Source of the DNA: an uncultured Faecalicatena sp.
GTDB lineage: Bacteria; Bacillota; Clostridia; Lachnospirales; Lachnospiraceae
DNA length: 64,000 nucleotides
Assembly (NCBI GenBank): GCA_902489075.1
Contig: CABTYO010000003.1
Location: forward strand, 62,001 to 126,000
Direction of reading: 5' to 3'
Part shown: positions 55,962 through 64,000 of the stretch, in pieces
How the letters are laid out: each line of letters begins with the position of its first letter
Numbering within the stretch: position 1 is the first letter of the stretch
Notes under the pieces: model-generated
Seen by the model: only the letters and a program-made list of their open reading frames with translations
Told to the model about the DNA's origin: nothing
The model's database searches: none
Program-made: the position numbers and the translations under genes

Positions 55962-56972
55962 CTACAGAAGCTGTATTCCGTTCTCGAGAGCACGGTTATA
56001 GATATCCTCCGGCCAGATCGAAGACTGTACCTCTCCGATGTGTGCCTTCCTTAAATAGTACATGCAGATACGGGACTGCCCGATTCCGCCGCCCACTGTA
56101 TAAGGAAGTTCACCGTTTAAAAGCGCCTTCTGGAACATCAGCTCGGCGCGTTCTTCGCAGCCTGCCTGCTTTAACTGGCTTCGCAGGGAATCTTCATCCA
56201 CGCGGATGCCCATGGAAGTCAGCTCCAGAGCAATATCCAGGACCGGATAATATACGATGATATCTCCGTTCAACTCCCAGTCATCATAGTCCGGCGCACG
56301 TCCGTCATGCTTCTCGCCGGAAGCCAGGACCTTGCCGATCTGGGAGATAAAAACAGCACCTTTGGCTTTCGCGATGCGGTATTCTCTCTCTTTTGGAGTA
56401 TTGTCAGGGAACATATCCTCCAGCTCCTGGGACGTGATAAAGAAGATATCGTCAGGAAGCAGAGGCTCGATATAATTATAACGTCTGGATATGTATTCCT
56501 CCGTCTCTTTCAGTGCACTGAAAACCTTGCGGACTGTATACTCAAGAGTCTCCATGTTGCGTTCTTCCCTGGAAATAATCTTTTCCCAGTCCCACTGATC
56601 CACATAGATAGAGTGGATATTGTCGGTATCTTCATCGCGGCGGATCGCACTCATATCTGTATAAAGACCCTCTCCTGAATGGAAATCATAATGCTTCAAA
56701 GCGTAGCGTTTCCACTTGGCAAGGGAATGAACGATCTCAGCCGGTGCATCGTCCTGTTCTTTGATCCCGAAAGAAACCGGGCGCTCTGTTCCGTTCAGAT
56801 TATCATTCATTCCGGACTCCGGGCGGACGAAAAATGGTGCTGATACACGGGTTAAATGCAGTGACTTTGCCAGCGAACGCTCAAAGTGGTCTTTGATCTC
56901 TTTAATAGCCACCTCAGTCTCACGGATCGTAAGAGGAGAGCGGTATCCCTGGGGGATTGTCAATTGTTCCAT
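55962..56972 (-). CDS. asnA: aspartate-ammonia ligase
   Basis: 336 residues, full AsnA length, AAAGGAG ahead. Class II synthetase-like fold with VSAPFFVRPESGMNDNLNG at the front and GELPYTVGGGIGQSRICM near the end. It makes asparagine from aspartate, ammonia and ATP. Confidence 0.95.
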   Translation of the reverse strand: MEQLTIPQGYRSPLTIRETEVAIKEIKDHFERSLAKSLHLTRVSAPFFVRPESGMNDNLNGTERPVSFGIKEQDDAPAEIVHSLAKWKRYALKHYDFHSGEGLYTDMSAIRRDEDTDNIHSIYVDQWDWEKIISREERNMETLEYTVRKVFSALKETEEYISRRYNYIEPLLPDDIFFITSQELEDMFPDNTPKEREYRIAKAKGAVFISQIGKVLASGEKHDGRAPDYDDWELNGDIIVYYPVLDIALELTSMGIRVDEDSLRSQLKQAGCEERAELMFQKALLNGELPYTVGGGIGQSRICMYYLRKAHIGEVQSSIWPEDIYNRALENGIQLL

Positions 56973-57106
56973 AATACATACTCCTTTGCCTTCATATTTA
57001 TGCTGTACACATAGTATCTGTAAAATTCAGATATTCCTATTCTACAGTCTGAAAGGAAAGAAGTCAATGCGAATTTGCGGACCCGGCCCCGGCATGGGGA
57101 TAAAAT

Positions 57107-57439
57107 TTACTTCGGTCTGACAGAAAGCTTCTGGATCAGCCCATCCTGATTCGTATATCGGATGGTAGCGATGGCCATAACCATATACCCGGAGTAATTG
57201 GCAACGAACTTTGCGTGCCGTTCATCAATGATTTCTGCCTCGGAAATGCTGAATTTCCCGAAAGTAAATTTATTCCGGAAGAACATATTAATCGCTTCTT
57301 TTCCATATACATGGTATTCCGGTTGCTGCGTCCCCTTCGGGCAGTGGTCCACCAGAGTACCGTCACAGTCGAAAAGTTCAGCCAGCCCTTCATAATCTCT
57401 ATTTTCCATAGTTTCGATATATTTCTGAATGATGTTCAT
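57107..57439 (-). CDS. NTF2/SnoaL-like protein
   Basis: 110 residues with AGGAGGG ahead. SnoaL-like fold: YIETMENRDYEGLAELFD at the start, a nuclear-transport-factor-like second half. Close to, and downstream of, the steroid-dehydrogenase-like gene on the same strand, so a related substrate is possible. Confidence 0.65.
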   Translation of the reverse strand: MNIIQKYIETMENRDYEGLAELFDCDGTLVDHCPKGTQQPEYHVYGKEAINMFFRNKFTFGKFSISEAEIIDERHAKFVANYSGYMVMAIATIRYTNQDGLIQKLSVRPK

Positions 57440-57451
57440 GTAAGGTCCCTC

Positions 57452-58240
57452 CTAATATACTTTCTCAGAATTCAGCAGTGCATCTGTACCGCCATCGACA
57501 AACAGGATATTTCCATTGATCCCGGCTGCATATCTGGAAGTAAGAAATACGATCGCACCGGCGATTTCATCCGGCTCCATGAGTGCCTCCTGTCCGAAAC
57601 GTGCAGGGATCGGCAGTGCGTTGAGTGCGTCGCGTGCGCTTCCCTGGAGAGCTGCTGTCATCGGAGTCTGGACGTTGCCCGGTGCAACCGCGTTGACGCG
57701 GACTCCTCTTGCCGCCCAGGAGGAAGCCATCCTTCTGACCCAGCGGGCAAGGGCGTACTTGGTTGCCACATAGATACTGTTGCCCACAGAAAGATCATTG
57801 GAATCCCATTTGCTGATCAGATTCAGGATCATCTGCTCATTCCCGGAGTTATTCAGAAGGTCGACCAGGTCCATCCTCCCGGCGCCCTGTGAGATTGTGT
57901 TAGAGGACGTAACAACGCAGCAGCCTTTCTTCTTTTTCAGAAGATCGAAAGCTCCCTTTGCGATCTCGATCGTGCCGAAATAATTGAGGGAAATAATCAG
58001 TTGGGGATTCTTGACTGCCCCGGATACTCCGGCATTGCAGATCAGTCCGTCCAGCCCGTCAGGACACTTCTGATGAAGTTCTTCGATGGCCTCACGCCGT
58101 CCTTCCACAGATGCCAGGTTTGCGGAAATATTGCCGCCCTTTAAATCGATATTGATGACCTCATTTCCCGCCTCTTTTAAAAGCGTCACCGTCTGCCCTC
58201 CGATTCCTCCTGAGCCGCCGGTAATTGCATATGTTCCCAT
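57452..58240 (-). CDS. short-chain dehydrogenase, 3alpha-hydroxysteroid dehydrogenase-like
   Basis: 262 residues from ATG 58240 with AGGAGG ahead. NAD-binding turn ITGGSGGIGGQT, catalytic YVATK (Y-x3-K) preceded by Ser, and a close overall match to the compact 3alpha-HSDH/carbonyl reductase family (DGLDGLICNAGVSG, SLNYFGTIEIA, LFVDGGTDALL). It probably acts on the 3-OH of bile acids or other steroids; a general ketoreductase role is possible. NTF2-like neighbour. Confidence 0.75.
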   Translation of the reverse strand: MGTYAITGGSGGIGGQTVTLLKEAGNEVINIDLKGGNISANLASVEGRREAIEELHQKCPDGLDGLICNAGVSGAVKNPQLIISLNYFGTIEIAKGAFDLLKKKKGCCVVTSSNTISQGAGRMDLVDLLNNSGNEQMILNLISKWDSNDLSVGNSIYVATKYALARWVRRMASSWAARGVRVNAVAPGNVQTPMTAALQGSARDALNALPIPARFGQEALMEPDEIAGAIVFLTSRYAAGINGNILFVDGGTDALLNSEKVY

Positions 58241-58347
58241 AATATAGTCCTCCTTTACAATTCTGATAGTTCTCATTATAATAGAAATTGATATGATTAA
58301 AATGCTCAATTTAATAATAAAAAATAAGGTTAGTTGGAGGGCACAGT

Positions 58348-59745
58348 ATGTTGACTTATGAGATTAGCAAGAGAGGAAAGACGCCGATCTATGAATATCT
58401 GTATCAGTGTATCCGCCGGGATATTTTAAACGGCGGCTTGAAGGCGGGCGAGAAGCTGCCTTCCAAGCGCGCCTTTGCCGCCCACCTGGATATCAGTGTG
58501 GTGACGGTGGAGAACGCGTATTCACAGCTTCTTCTGGAGGGATATATCTATTCCAGAGAGTGCAGCGGATATTATGTCAGCAGACTAAAGCCGCAGAATA
58601 TTTTCCGGGAGGAAGATGATTTACCAAGGCTGTATCAGGAAGAGGAGACAGGCACTTACTATGCGGATCTGAGATGCAACCGGATCGGGATGCAGCATTT
58701 CCCTTTTTCCATCTGGTCGAAGCTGATCCGGGAGGTAATTACGGCGAGAGATGAGAGACTCTTAAAAGCCGTGCCGTGCAGAGGTGTATTCGAGCTGAGA
58801 GAGGCCATAGCCGTCAATCTGCGTCACTACAGGTGCATGAATATCTCACCGTCCCAGATCGTGATCGGGGCAGGAACTGAATTTCTGTATCAGCAGCTGT
58901 TTCAGCTTCTGGGGGAAGATGCATGCTATGGACTGGAGGAGACAGGCTACTCCTACACCTGTGAGCTGATGGAGCGCAGCAAGGTGAGGTGGAAGCAGAT
59001 TGAGATGGAGGAGAGCGGAATTTCGATCCGGTCACTGGAGGAAAGCGGATGCAATGTTATGCATGTCACTCCGGAACATCATTTTCCGACGGGCATTATC
59101 ACACCGATCGGGAAGCGGCAGGAACTCCTGCACTGGGCCGGGAAGACGGGAGGGTATCTCATAGAAGATAACTTTGACAGCGAATTCAGGTATGTGAACA
59201 AGCTCAGCCCGGCTTTATTTGCCATGGATAAGTCCGGCTGTGTCATTTATATGAATACCTTTTCCAAAAGTATTGTACCCTCCATGCGCATCAGCTATAT
59301 GGTACTGCCGGAAAAGCTGATGGAGAAGTATGTGGAGAAAATGGGCTACTCCTCCTGCACGGTATCCTGCTTTGAACAGCATGCGCTGGCGCGGTTTATC
59401 TCGGAAGGGTATTTTGAGCGGCACCTGAACCGGACGAGGAACTTTTACAAAAAACTGAAAGCACTGCTCATCCAGGAAATCCAGGCTTCCCCTCTGAGTG
59501 CGGTCTCAGAGATCCGGGAGGCGGAAGCCGGGACATACTTCCTGTTAAAATTAGATACAGAGCTTTCCGATGAAGAGCTTGTCCAAAGGACAAGGCAGAA
59601 CGGGATTGACGTGGCCTGCTTCTCGGAATACTGCCGTAATCCGGTAAAAAGCCGGGAACATATCCTGATCATCAATTACTCAGGCATCCGTCTGGAGGCG
59701 ATTCAGGAGACAATTGCCCGTCTGAGTAAAGCGGTTCTGACATAA
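58348..59745 (+). CDS. MocR-family PLP-dependent regulator
   Basis: 465 residues. GntR winged helix (1-70, KLPSKRAFAAHLDISVVTVE), then an aminotransferase class I domain with PLP lysine in NTFSKSIVPSMRIS. Divergent from the SDR gene and a likely controller of it. RBS TGGAGGG before the ATG. Confidence 0.88.
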   Translation: MLTYEISKRGKTPIYEYLYQCIRRDILNGGLKAGEKLPSKRAFAAHLDISVVTVENAYSQLLLEGYIYSRECSGYYVSRLKPQNIFREEDDLPRLYQEEETGTYYADLRCNRIGMQHFPFSIWSKLIREVITARDERLLKAVPCRGVFELREAIAVNLRHYRCMNISPSQIVIGAGTEFLYQQLFQLLGEDACYGLEETGYSYTCELMERSKVRWKQIEMEESGISIRSLEESGCNVMHVTPEHHFPTGIITPIGKRQELLHWAGKTGGYLIEDNFDSEFRYVNKLSPALFAMDKSGCVIYMNTFSKSIVPSMRISYMVLPEKLMEKYVEKMGYSSCTVSCFEQHALARFISEGYFERHLNRTRNFYKKLKALLIQEIQASPLSAVSEIREAEAGTYFLLKLDTELSDEELVQRTRQNGIDVACFSEYCRNPVKSREHILIINYSGIRLEAIQETIARLSKAVLT

Positions 59746-59783
59746 GCCGATTCAAACAGGCTTCTTCCCTATACGGCCCATCT

Positions 59784-60115
59784 TTATGAAAACAGCTCCC
59801 TGATCCTGCGCTCACCCTCCCGGAGCGCCTCCTGCGCGGTGAGCTCCTTGCGGTAGGCCATCATACACACATCGAGCAGGATGGTTTCCACCTCATAAGG
59901 GGGCACAAGGCGGTCCTTTGCCTGATAGGGGTAGACCCTGTTCCTTGCCCGCTCAAAGCATTTGGTGTTCAGGTTCATCCACGGATAGAGCCTTAGGATC
60001 TCGTGGTTTTCATAGGGATACAGCAATATAGATATCATAATGTCCCTTCTCCCGTCTGCTGTCCTCCACGATCGTCTCGATCAGTTCCCTGTAGCTTACA
60101 AAATCGAATTCAATC
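59784..60115 (-). pseudogene. C-terminal remnant of a solute-binding protein
   Basis: The minus strand reads KIEFDFVSYRELIETI... to about 60030 in one frame, then continues as PYENHEILRLYPWMNL to the stop at 59784 in another, so there is a frameshift near 60025. The last part (LDVCMMAYRKELTAQEALRE) looks like the tail of a family 1 solute-binding protein. The 5' part is missing and stops where the next fragment starts. Confidence 0.55.
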
Positions 60116-60121
60116 TTATCA

Positions 60122-60260
60122 GGCAGATATGGACAAAATGGCAGCAGATCCGAAGACCCAGGAATGGTGGGATCTTGTCATGCCGTTCCAGCAGCCACTC
60201 GACGGAAGAAAAGAAGGCGAGTGGTGGGCTGAGATGGAAGAGGTCTATCACCTGGATTAA
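60122..60260 (+). pseudogene. C-terminal remnant of L-rhamnose mutarotase
   Basis: The last ~43 residues match the end of RhaU/RhaM-type mutarotase (KTQEWWDLVMPFQQPLDG, EGEWWAEMEEVYHL). The ~60 N-terminal residues are gone. It faces away from the solute-binding remnant, with a blunt junction between them. Confidence 0.65.
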
Positions 60261-60326
60261 TCCCATCAAGGAAGCAGCGAAGCGGATTTTGAATATCCGC
60301 TTTGACTTCTATTTAGAAAATGTTAT

Positions 60327-60413
60327 ATGATCATCTTCCAGATAGCAGATGATATCGTCTATGCCGATTATGTGGCGGATTGCAGACAGGATTACAGCTG
60401 GCTTATTCGATAA
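60327..60413 (+). pseudogene. RelE/ParE-type toxin tail
   Basis: A 28-residue ORF whose end ADYVADCRQDYSWLIR resembles the C-terminus of RelE/ParE-family toxins. The rest of the toxin and any antitoxin are absent. Confidence 0.4.
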
Positions 60414-60430
60414 CAATAAAACAATATAAA

Positions 60431-60465
60431 GAAATCGTCACTTATGAAAGGTGGCGATTTTTTTG
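60431..60465 (+). terminator. rho-independent terminator
   Basis: AAATCGTCAC (60432-60441) pairs with GTGGCGATTT (60451-60460), one wobble, then T residues. The small ORF below begins in or just after this hairpin. Confidence 0.75.
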
Positions 60466-60569
60466 TGCTAAAAAGAATCGTAGCTGCAATCATTGTGCTG
60501 ATTATTCAGATATTAAAAAACATACAGAACAGCAGGGTAATAAATAGACAATTTAAAATAAAAATATAA
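60465..60569 (+). CDS. 34-residue hydrophobic peptide
   Basis: From GTG 60465 behind AAAGGTGG, or 41 residues from ATG 60444. One membrane helix (RIVAAIIVLIIQIL) and a basic tail. Size and layout recall type I toxins or holin-like peptides. No antisense RNA has been shown; may be chance. Confidence 0.3.
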   Translation: MLKRIVAAIIVLIIQILKNIQNSRVINRQFKIKI

Positions 60570-60586
60570 AAAAACTAAAAATAGTG

Positions 60587-60615
60587 TTGACAAATTAAAA
60601 AGAGAGTGCTATTAT
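60587..60615 (+). promoter_or_regulatory. strong sigma-A promoter
   Basis: Perfect TTGACA (60587-60592), 17-base spacer, TATTAT (60610-60615) in an AT-rich stretch. The transcript begins about 700 bases before the next sizeable gene. Confidence 0.75.
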
Positions 60616-60730
60616 AAAGTCAACAAATAAAACTGAATGAACAATCACTTAAAAAGAAAAAGTAAACTCATAAAAGAGATGAAAATTCTTCGTAAATGAA
60701 AGTTCAAAAAGTTTTGACTTATCGGATTAA

Positions 60731-60877
60731 ATGATCGGAACGGAAGAGATGGAGAATTATCATAATGACGAGAAAGTTATGAGAGAAGTAAAATCCATCA
60801 GAAAAGAAGATCAAAGAAAAGATTCGATAAGAAAATTTAAGAATAGGAGGTACGGACCACCAGCACACTTAAATTAA
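60731..60877 (+). CDS. 48-residue basic ORF, uncertain
   Basis: Highly charged, rich in Lys, Arg and Glu, ending RRYGPPAHLN. No ribosome-binding site before ATG 60731. The GGAGGT...ACCACC hairpin at 60846-60861 lies in it. It may be coding or just purine-rich RNA. Confidence 0.25.
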   Translation: MIGTEEMENYHNDEKVMREVKSIRKEDQRKDSIRKFKNRRYGPPAHLN

Positions 60878-60944
60878 AAACCAAAACCGCTATCTAAAAA
60901 GGTAGAGAAAGAGGTAAAAAAAGAATGATAGAAATATCACAGTG

Positions 60945-61083
60945 AAGATGGGTGTTAATCATAATTAGATTGGCATCCATCTTTACATTTGTGTGTAGAC
61001 TTATCGGCTAGGAAATAAGAAGGGAGGACGCCTGCCCCGTGACCGTCCGCAGGCTGGGCATCTCCAATTGGGAGGCGATAAGT
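60945..61083 (+). ncRNA. candidate structured RNA element
   Basis: A 10-bp hairpin (60945-60954 with 60974-60983) is followed by a multi-branched shape: closing stem ACTTATCG (60999-61006) with CGATAAGT (61076-61083), an inner stem GCCTGC (61030-61035) with GCAGGC (61049-61054), and CTCC-AATT-GGGAG (61062-61074). GC content rises sharply here. GACTTATCGG occurs a second time at 60716-60725, so an alternative pairing is possible. Not matched to any family I know. Confidence 0.45.
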
Positions 61084-61162
61084 TACCGGTAGCAATATCT
61101 TTCACATTTTCTAGTTGTACATTTTGACAAAAATTGATAAAATGTAAAAGGCTGGAGTGATA

Positions 61163-61318
61163 ATGGAAACAAGGTATGTGAAAAGTCATCTGGTATGTCT
61201 GGCAGGGGAGGAAAGGGCCTTATGTATCAGATTTCATGATAAATATACGGACGCTGTCATTGGAGCGAACCGGGATGGAGAACCGGGGTGTATGACGGCG
61301 GGGAGTAACTGTAAATAA
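61163..61318 (+). CDS. 51-residue ORF, uncertain
   Basis: ATG 61163 with GGAG seven bases ahead, ends 26 bases before the next gene's ATG. Four cysteines, no membrane helix, no recognised family. May be a leader peptide or a small protein. Confidence 0.35.
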   Translation: METRYVKSHLVCLAGEERALCIRFHDKYTDAVIGANRDGEPGCMTAGSNCK

Positions 61319-61343
61319 TGATTAAGGGACAAAGGTGAACAGG

Positions 61344-62219
61344 ATGGTTATGAATTTGGATTATATTCTGGAGCAGATTCAGCTTCAGATCCAGTCGGGG
61401 ATGACGGTACTGACAGACAAGGGCAAAGAGCTTGCATCAGTGGATATGATTACGCTTGCAGTAATTGCGGCGGTGGGACTTTTGTTCTGCTTTCTGGGAT
61501 TGAAGATTGTGAGATTCTGGGCGGCAGTATTTGGGCTTATGGTTGGTTTTGCGGGAGGCGCGTACCTGTCCTCCTATTTTGGACTGACCGGGTATGTACC
61601 GCTGATTATTGGGGGCGTGGCAGGTGTGATTCTTGCAGTGCTGGGAGCTGTATTCTATCATGCAGGGGCTTTTCTGGTGGGATGGCTTCTGGGAATCGCG
61701 GGCAGTGCTTATTTTATCAGGCCGGCGGACTGGATGTTTGCATTGGTCTGTGTGGGAATCGGTCTGGTGATTGCACTTCTTACACTGAAGCTGGCGGAGC
61801 CGGTTATTGCGCTGGTTACGGCGTTGTTGGGCGGAGCCGCAGCAGGGCAGGCAGGATATATTTTCCTTCCTGTGAAGAATCAGATTATACAGATCGCGAT
61901 GATCGTGGTGCTGGTGATTCTTGGTCTGATCGTTCAGCTTCTGCTGGAATCTAAGAAGCGTAAAAGGCTGCATCTGGAAAAGGCGGACGAGATACGAAGA
62001 AACACTTCTGTTGCAAACGAGGTGGACCGGGCAAGAGCCATAATGGAAGATCTGGATAAGGGGAAAGACGGTGTAATGGAATTCGAAGATCTGGATGAAG
62101 GCGATGACGGAAACAGAGAATCCGAAGATCTGGATGAGGAATATATGGAAGAGGATGTCGAAGATTTAGAAGAGGATGATGACATTCAGATTTTGAATCT
62201 CGACGACGATGATGAATAG
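61344..62219 (+). CDS. polytopic membrane protein with acidic C-terminal tail
   Basis: About 291 residues from ATG 61344 (AAAGGTG ahead); GTG 61335 is an alternative. Roughly seven hydrophobic segments at ~35-205, DUF4203/TMEM198-like in plan, then a cytoplasmic tail of about 80 residues with strong acidic repeats (EDLDEGDD, EDLDEEY, EDLEEDDD). Function unknown. Confidence 0.6.
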   Translation: MVMNLDYILEQIQLQIQSGMTVLTDKGKELASVDMITLAVIAAVGLLFCFLGLKIVRFWAAVFGLMVGFAGGAYLSSYFGLTGYVPLIIGGVAGVILAVLGAVFYHAGAFLVGWLLGIAGSAYFIRPADWMFALVCVGIGLVIALLTLKLAEPVIALVTALLGGAAAGQAGYIFLPVKNQIIQIAMIVVLVILGLIVQLLLESKKRKRLHLEKADEIRRNTSVANEVDRARAIMEDLDKGKDGVMEFEDLDEGDDGNRESEDLDEEYMEEDVEDLEEDDDIQILNLDDDDE

Positions 62220-62374
62220 AAAGAATCGGCCAGATGCTGTATACGCCCAAAGGGTGTGAAAGGTAAGCATATGGTTATTTTTGACAGGGTAGAACAAGCA
62301 GAAGATGATTGCCAGTCCCTTCACAAAGTTGTATAATATATGTATCATTTAGTGGAAGTAAAGGGGGCTCGCTT

Positions 62375-63205
62375 ATGAAGATAGATATGCACTGCCACGT
62401 AAAAGAAGGATCTATAGACAGCAAGGTAAGCGTGGACGAATACATCAGGATTCTAAAGAGCAAAGGGTTCCAGGGGATGGTGATCACTGACCATAACACG
62501 TATAAGGGATACCGTCACTGGAAGTACCATATGAAGGGGAAAGAGCATACGGATTTTGTGGTACTCAAGGGGATTGAGTATGATACCAGAGATGCCGGAC
62601 ATATTCTTGTGATTATGCCTGAAGGTGTGAAGATGCGCCTGCTTGAGATGCGCGGGATGCCGGTGTCTGTGCTGATTGATCTGGTACACCGTAACGGCGG
62701 TGTCTTAGGACCGGCTCATCCATGTGGCGAGAAGTATTTAAGTCTTACGAATACGAAGAGGTACTATACGAATCCGGAGATCATGAAGCGGTTTGATTTT
62801 GTGGAGGCTTACAACTGCTGTGAATCAGCCACATCCAATGCCGGCGCCATGAAGCTTGCACAGAAGTATGGCAAGGTTACTGTGGGAGGAAGCGATTCAC
62901 ACAAGCCGGGCTGTGTAGGACGGGCATATACGATTCTGCCGGAGCCGGTGACCTGTGAGACGGAACTGATTTCCATGATCCACAAGAAGACGAAGTTCGA
63001 GACAGGCGGCACTGCCTATGAGAAGACTACAAAGGAGAGGATTGGCAAGGTTAACAAGCTGCTGGTATATTCTTTCTGGTTTTATAATAAGGGCGGTGAA
63101 CTGTTAAGGCGCCATGGACGTAATGAGAAGATGGAAGTGGAGAATCCGATCGACCCGATTGACCCGATCGAGATGTATTATACAGGGGAGCGGAAGCTGT
63201 CCTGA
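62375..63205 (+). CDS. PHP-domain phosphoesterase
   Basis: 276 residues from ATG 62375 behind AAGGGGG; the frame is open from 62309. PHP metal motifs DMHCHV, TDHNTY, GPAHPCG and GSDSHK. Likely a metal-dependent phosphoesterase in the cytoplasm, substrate unknown. The C-terminus carries a short DPIDPIDPIE repeat. Confidence 0.8.
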   Translation: MKIDMHCHVKEGSIDSKVSVDEYIRILKSKGFQGMVITDHNTYKGYRHWKYHMKGKEHTDFVVLKGIEYDTRDAGHILVIMPEGVKMRLLEMRGMPVSVLIDLVHRNGGVLGPAHPCGEKYLSLTNTKRYYTNPEIMKRFDFVEAYNCCESATSNAGAMKLAQKYGKVTVGGSDSHKPGCVGRAYTILPEPVTCETELISMIHKKTKFETGGTAYEKTTKERIGKVNKLLVYSFWFYNKGGELLRRHGRNEKMEVENPIDPIDPIEMYYTGERKLS

Positions 63206-63223
63206 TGAATAGACGAATATAAG

Positions 63224-63272
63224 AACTGCCATATCTACTGGAAGAAAAGACCAGTGGATATGGCAGTTTTTT
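63224..63272 (+). terminator. terminator after the PHP gene
   Basis: AACTGCCATATC...ACTGG (from 63224) pairs with CCAGT...ATATGGCAGTT and ends in TTTTTT; a long, strong stem. Confidence 0.9.
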
Positions 63273-63300
63273 AACCCCATCAGATATGCAGATCTCATTC

Positions 63301-63975
63301 TCAGATATCTACAGACCTGATCTGGGGATTCGCTTTTATCAGATTGATGACATCCTGATAGGTAAAGTTTTCCGGAAATGCAACATTTAGTTTAATCTTT
63401 AAAGATGTGTTATCCATGCGGGTGACCTTCATTGTCAGAATCTTTAAATCCTTGATGGAAAAGGAGTCCGCAAGGAAGGATTCAATATCCGAGGTATCGT
63501 CTATGACCACGGTGATCTGCTGGATCGTGGGCGTCTTGAGCCAGCGGAACCTTCTGTGCAGGATGACCTGAAAGATGATGATGAGCACGGTGGTCATGAC
63601 GCCGAGGGCATACATTCCGGCGCCAAAAGCCATCCCGATCCCCACGGTTGCCCAGATCCCGGCGGCGGTAGTCAGGCCGCTTACACTGAAGTTCCTGGTG
63701 AATATGACGCCTGCCCCGAGAAAACCGATTGCTGTGACGACCCCGGCGGCAACACGGGACGGGTCAAGGCCGATATGGTCCAGTGCAAGGATATCCTGAA
63801 ACCCATATTTGGAGATGATCATCATGGCGGCAGAAGCCAGCGCAACGATTGTATGGGTCCGGATCCCGGCAGTCTTTAAGTGGTTCTCTCTTTCGTATCC
63901 TACGGCCAGGCCGCACAAAGCGGCGCCAAGGATCCGCAGAAGATATTCTAACTGGGTAAAAACATGTGCCCACAT
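63301..63975 (-). CDS. MgtC/SapB-family membrane protein
   Basis: 224 residues with AAAGGAGG ahead. Four to five hydrophobic segments with the family signature GLAVGYERE and AIGFLGAGVIF, then a soluble ACT-like tail (~145-224). MgtC proteins modulate ATP synthase or Mg2+/acid adaptation in other species; role here unproven. Confidence 0.85.
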   Translation of the reverse strand: MWAHVFTQLEYLLRILGAALCGLAVGYERENHLKTAGIRTHTIVALASAAMMIISKYGFQDILALDHIGLDPSRVAAGVVTAIGFLGAGVIFTRNFSVSGLTTAAGIWATVGIGMAFGAGMYALGVMTTVLIIIFQVILHRRFRWLKTPTIQQITVVIDDTSDIESFLADSFSIKDLKILTMKVTRMDNTSLKIKLNVAFPENFTYQDVINLIKANPQIRSVDI

Positions 63976-64000
63976 ACAGATTCCTCCTTTCGGGAGAGCG

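Noticed and set aside
57452..58240. BaiA-type 7-dehydroxylation dehydrogenase
   Set aside because: The sequence fits the compact 3alpha-HSDH/carbonyl reductase branch better, and no other bai genes are near.
61001..61189. 62-residue minus-strand ORF over the structured RNA
   Set aside because: No RBS, and it is explained by the GC-rich RNA element on the other strand.

Overview
The window looks like a chromosomal stretch of a gut Lachnospiraceae-type Firmicute (Clostridia). The basis is strong AGGAGG ribosome-binding sites, frequent TTG/GTG starts, moderate GC, rho-independent terminators, and a familiar gene mix: FucO, GH42 beta-galactosidase, YeiH, MocR, a 3alpha-HSDH-like SDR, DUF1703 debris and a type III toxin-antitoxin locus. 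Species cannot be fixed from the sequence alone. I see no rRNA, tRNA, CRISPR array, prophage or intact transposase. All identifications are by reading translated sequence and motifs; no database search was run.

Layout. 0-5.4 kb: a zinc-ribbon ECF sigma factor fused to a membrane-anchored outer domain, its two envelope companions, a SpoIID-like/peptidoglycan-binding protein and small unknown genes. 5.5-8.7 kb: TetR regulator, FucO dehydrogenase with an operator-like palindrome, and a transglutaminase-like protein. 8.7-13.2 kb: carAB. 13.2-14.05 kb: two very large imperfect palindromes. 14.1-20.3 kb: YeiH and divergent LysR, a minimal two-gene SUF (SufC + SufB/D-like) system, two repeat arrays, a DUF89 phosphatase and a DMT exporter. 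20.3-25.4 kb: response regulator, intramembrane-sensing kinase, ABC ATPase and MacB/FtsX permease. 25.4-28.25 kb: a decaying accessory patch (truncated GNAT, nucleoside phosphorylase and DUF1703) around intact DUF3795 and flavin-reductase-like genes. 28.2-34.9 kb: PepV-like dipeptidase, threonine catabolism (tdh-kbl), amidohydrolase and AraC regulator. 35-45.6 kb: GH42, a two-component system, and an unusual operon joining sugar-importer parts (a propeller/solute-binding fusion and two permeases) to exporter-like parts (HlyD-like adaptor and MacB-like protein), with no ATPase.

45.6-48.8 kb: a TPP riboswitch with terminator controls a thiamine-binding protein and a ThiXYZ-type importer. 48.9-49.45 kb: a type III toxin-antitoxin locus on the minus strand, with three 43-44 nt RNA repeats, a terminator and a short CptN/ToxN-like toxin. 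49.5-53.4 kb: pgl-gnd-zwf, the oxidative pentose phosphate pathway. 53.7-59.7 kb: NhaC antiporter, C39-like protease, asnA, an NTF2-like protein with a 3alpha-HSDH-like SDR, and a divergent MocR regulator. 59.8-61.3 kb: a scar of gene fragments (solute-binding protein, rhamnose mutarotase, RelE tail), then a strongly promoted, AT-rich, structured stretch with only tiny ORFs. 61.3-64 kb: a polytopic membrane protein with an acidic tail, a PHP phosphoesterase and MgtC.

The strongest candidates for closer study are the type III toxin-antitoxin locus with covarying RNA repeats and a possibly internally deleted toxin, the ATPase-less hybrid importer/exporter operon, the paired giant palindromes after carB, the tandem repeats placed just upstream of start codons, and the structured RNA region at 60.6-61.1 kb.
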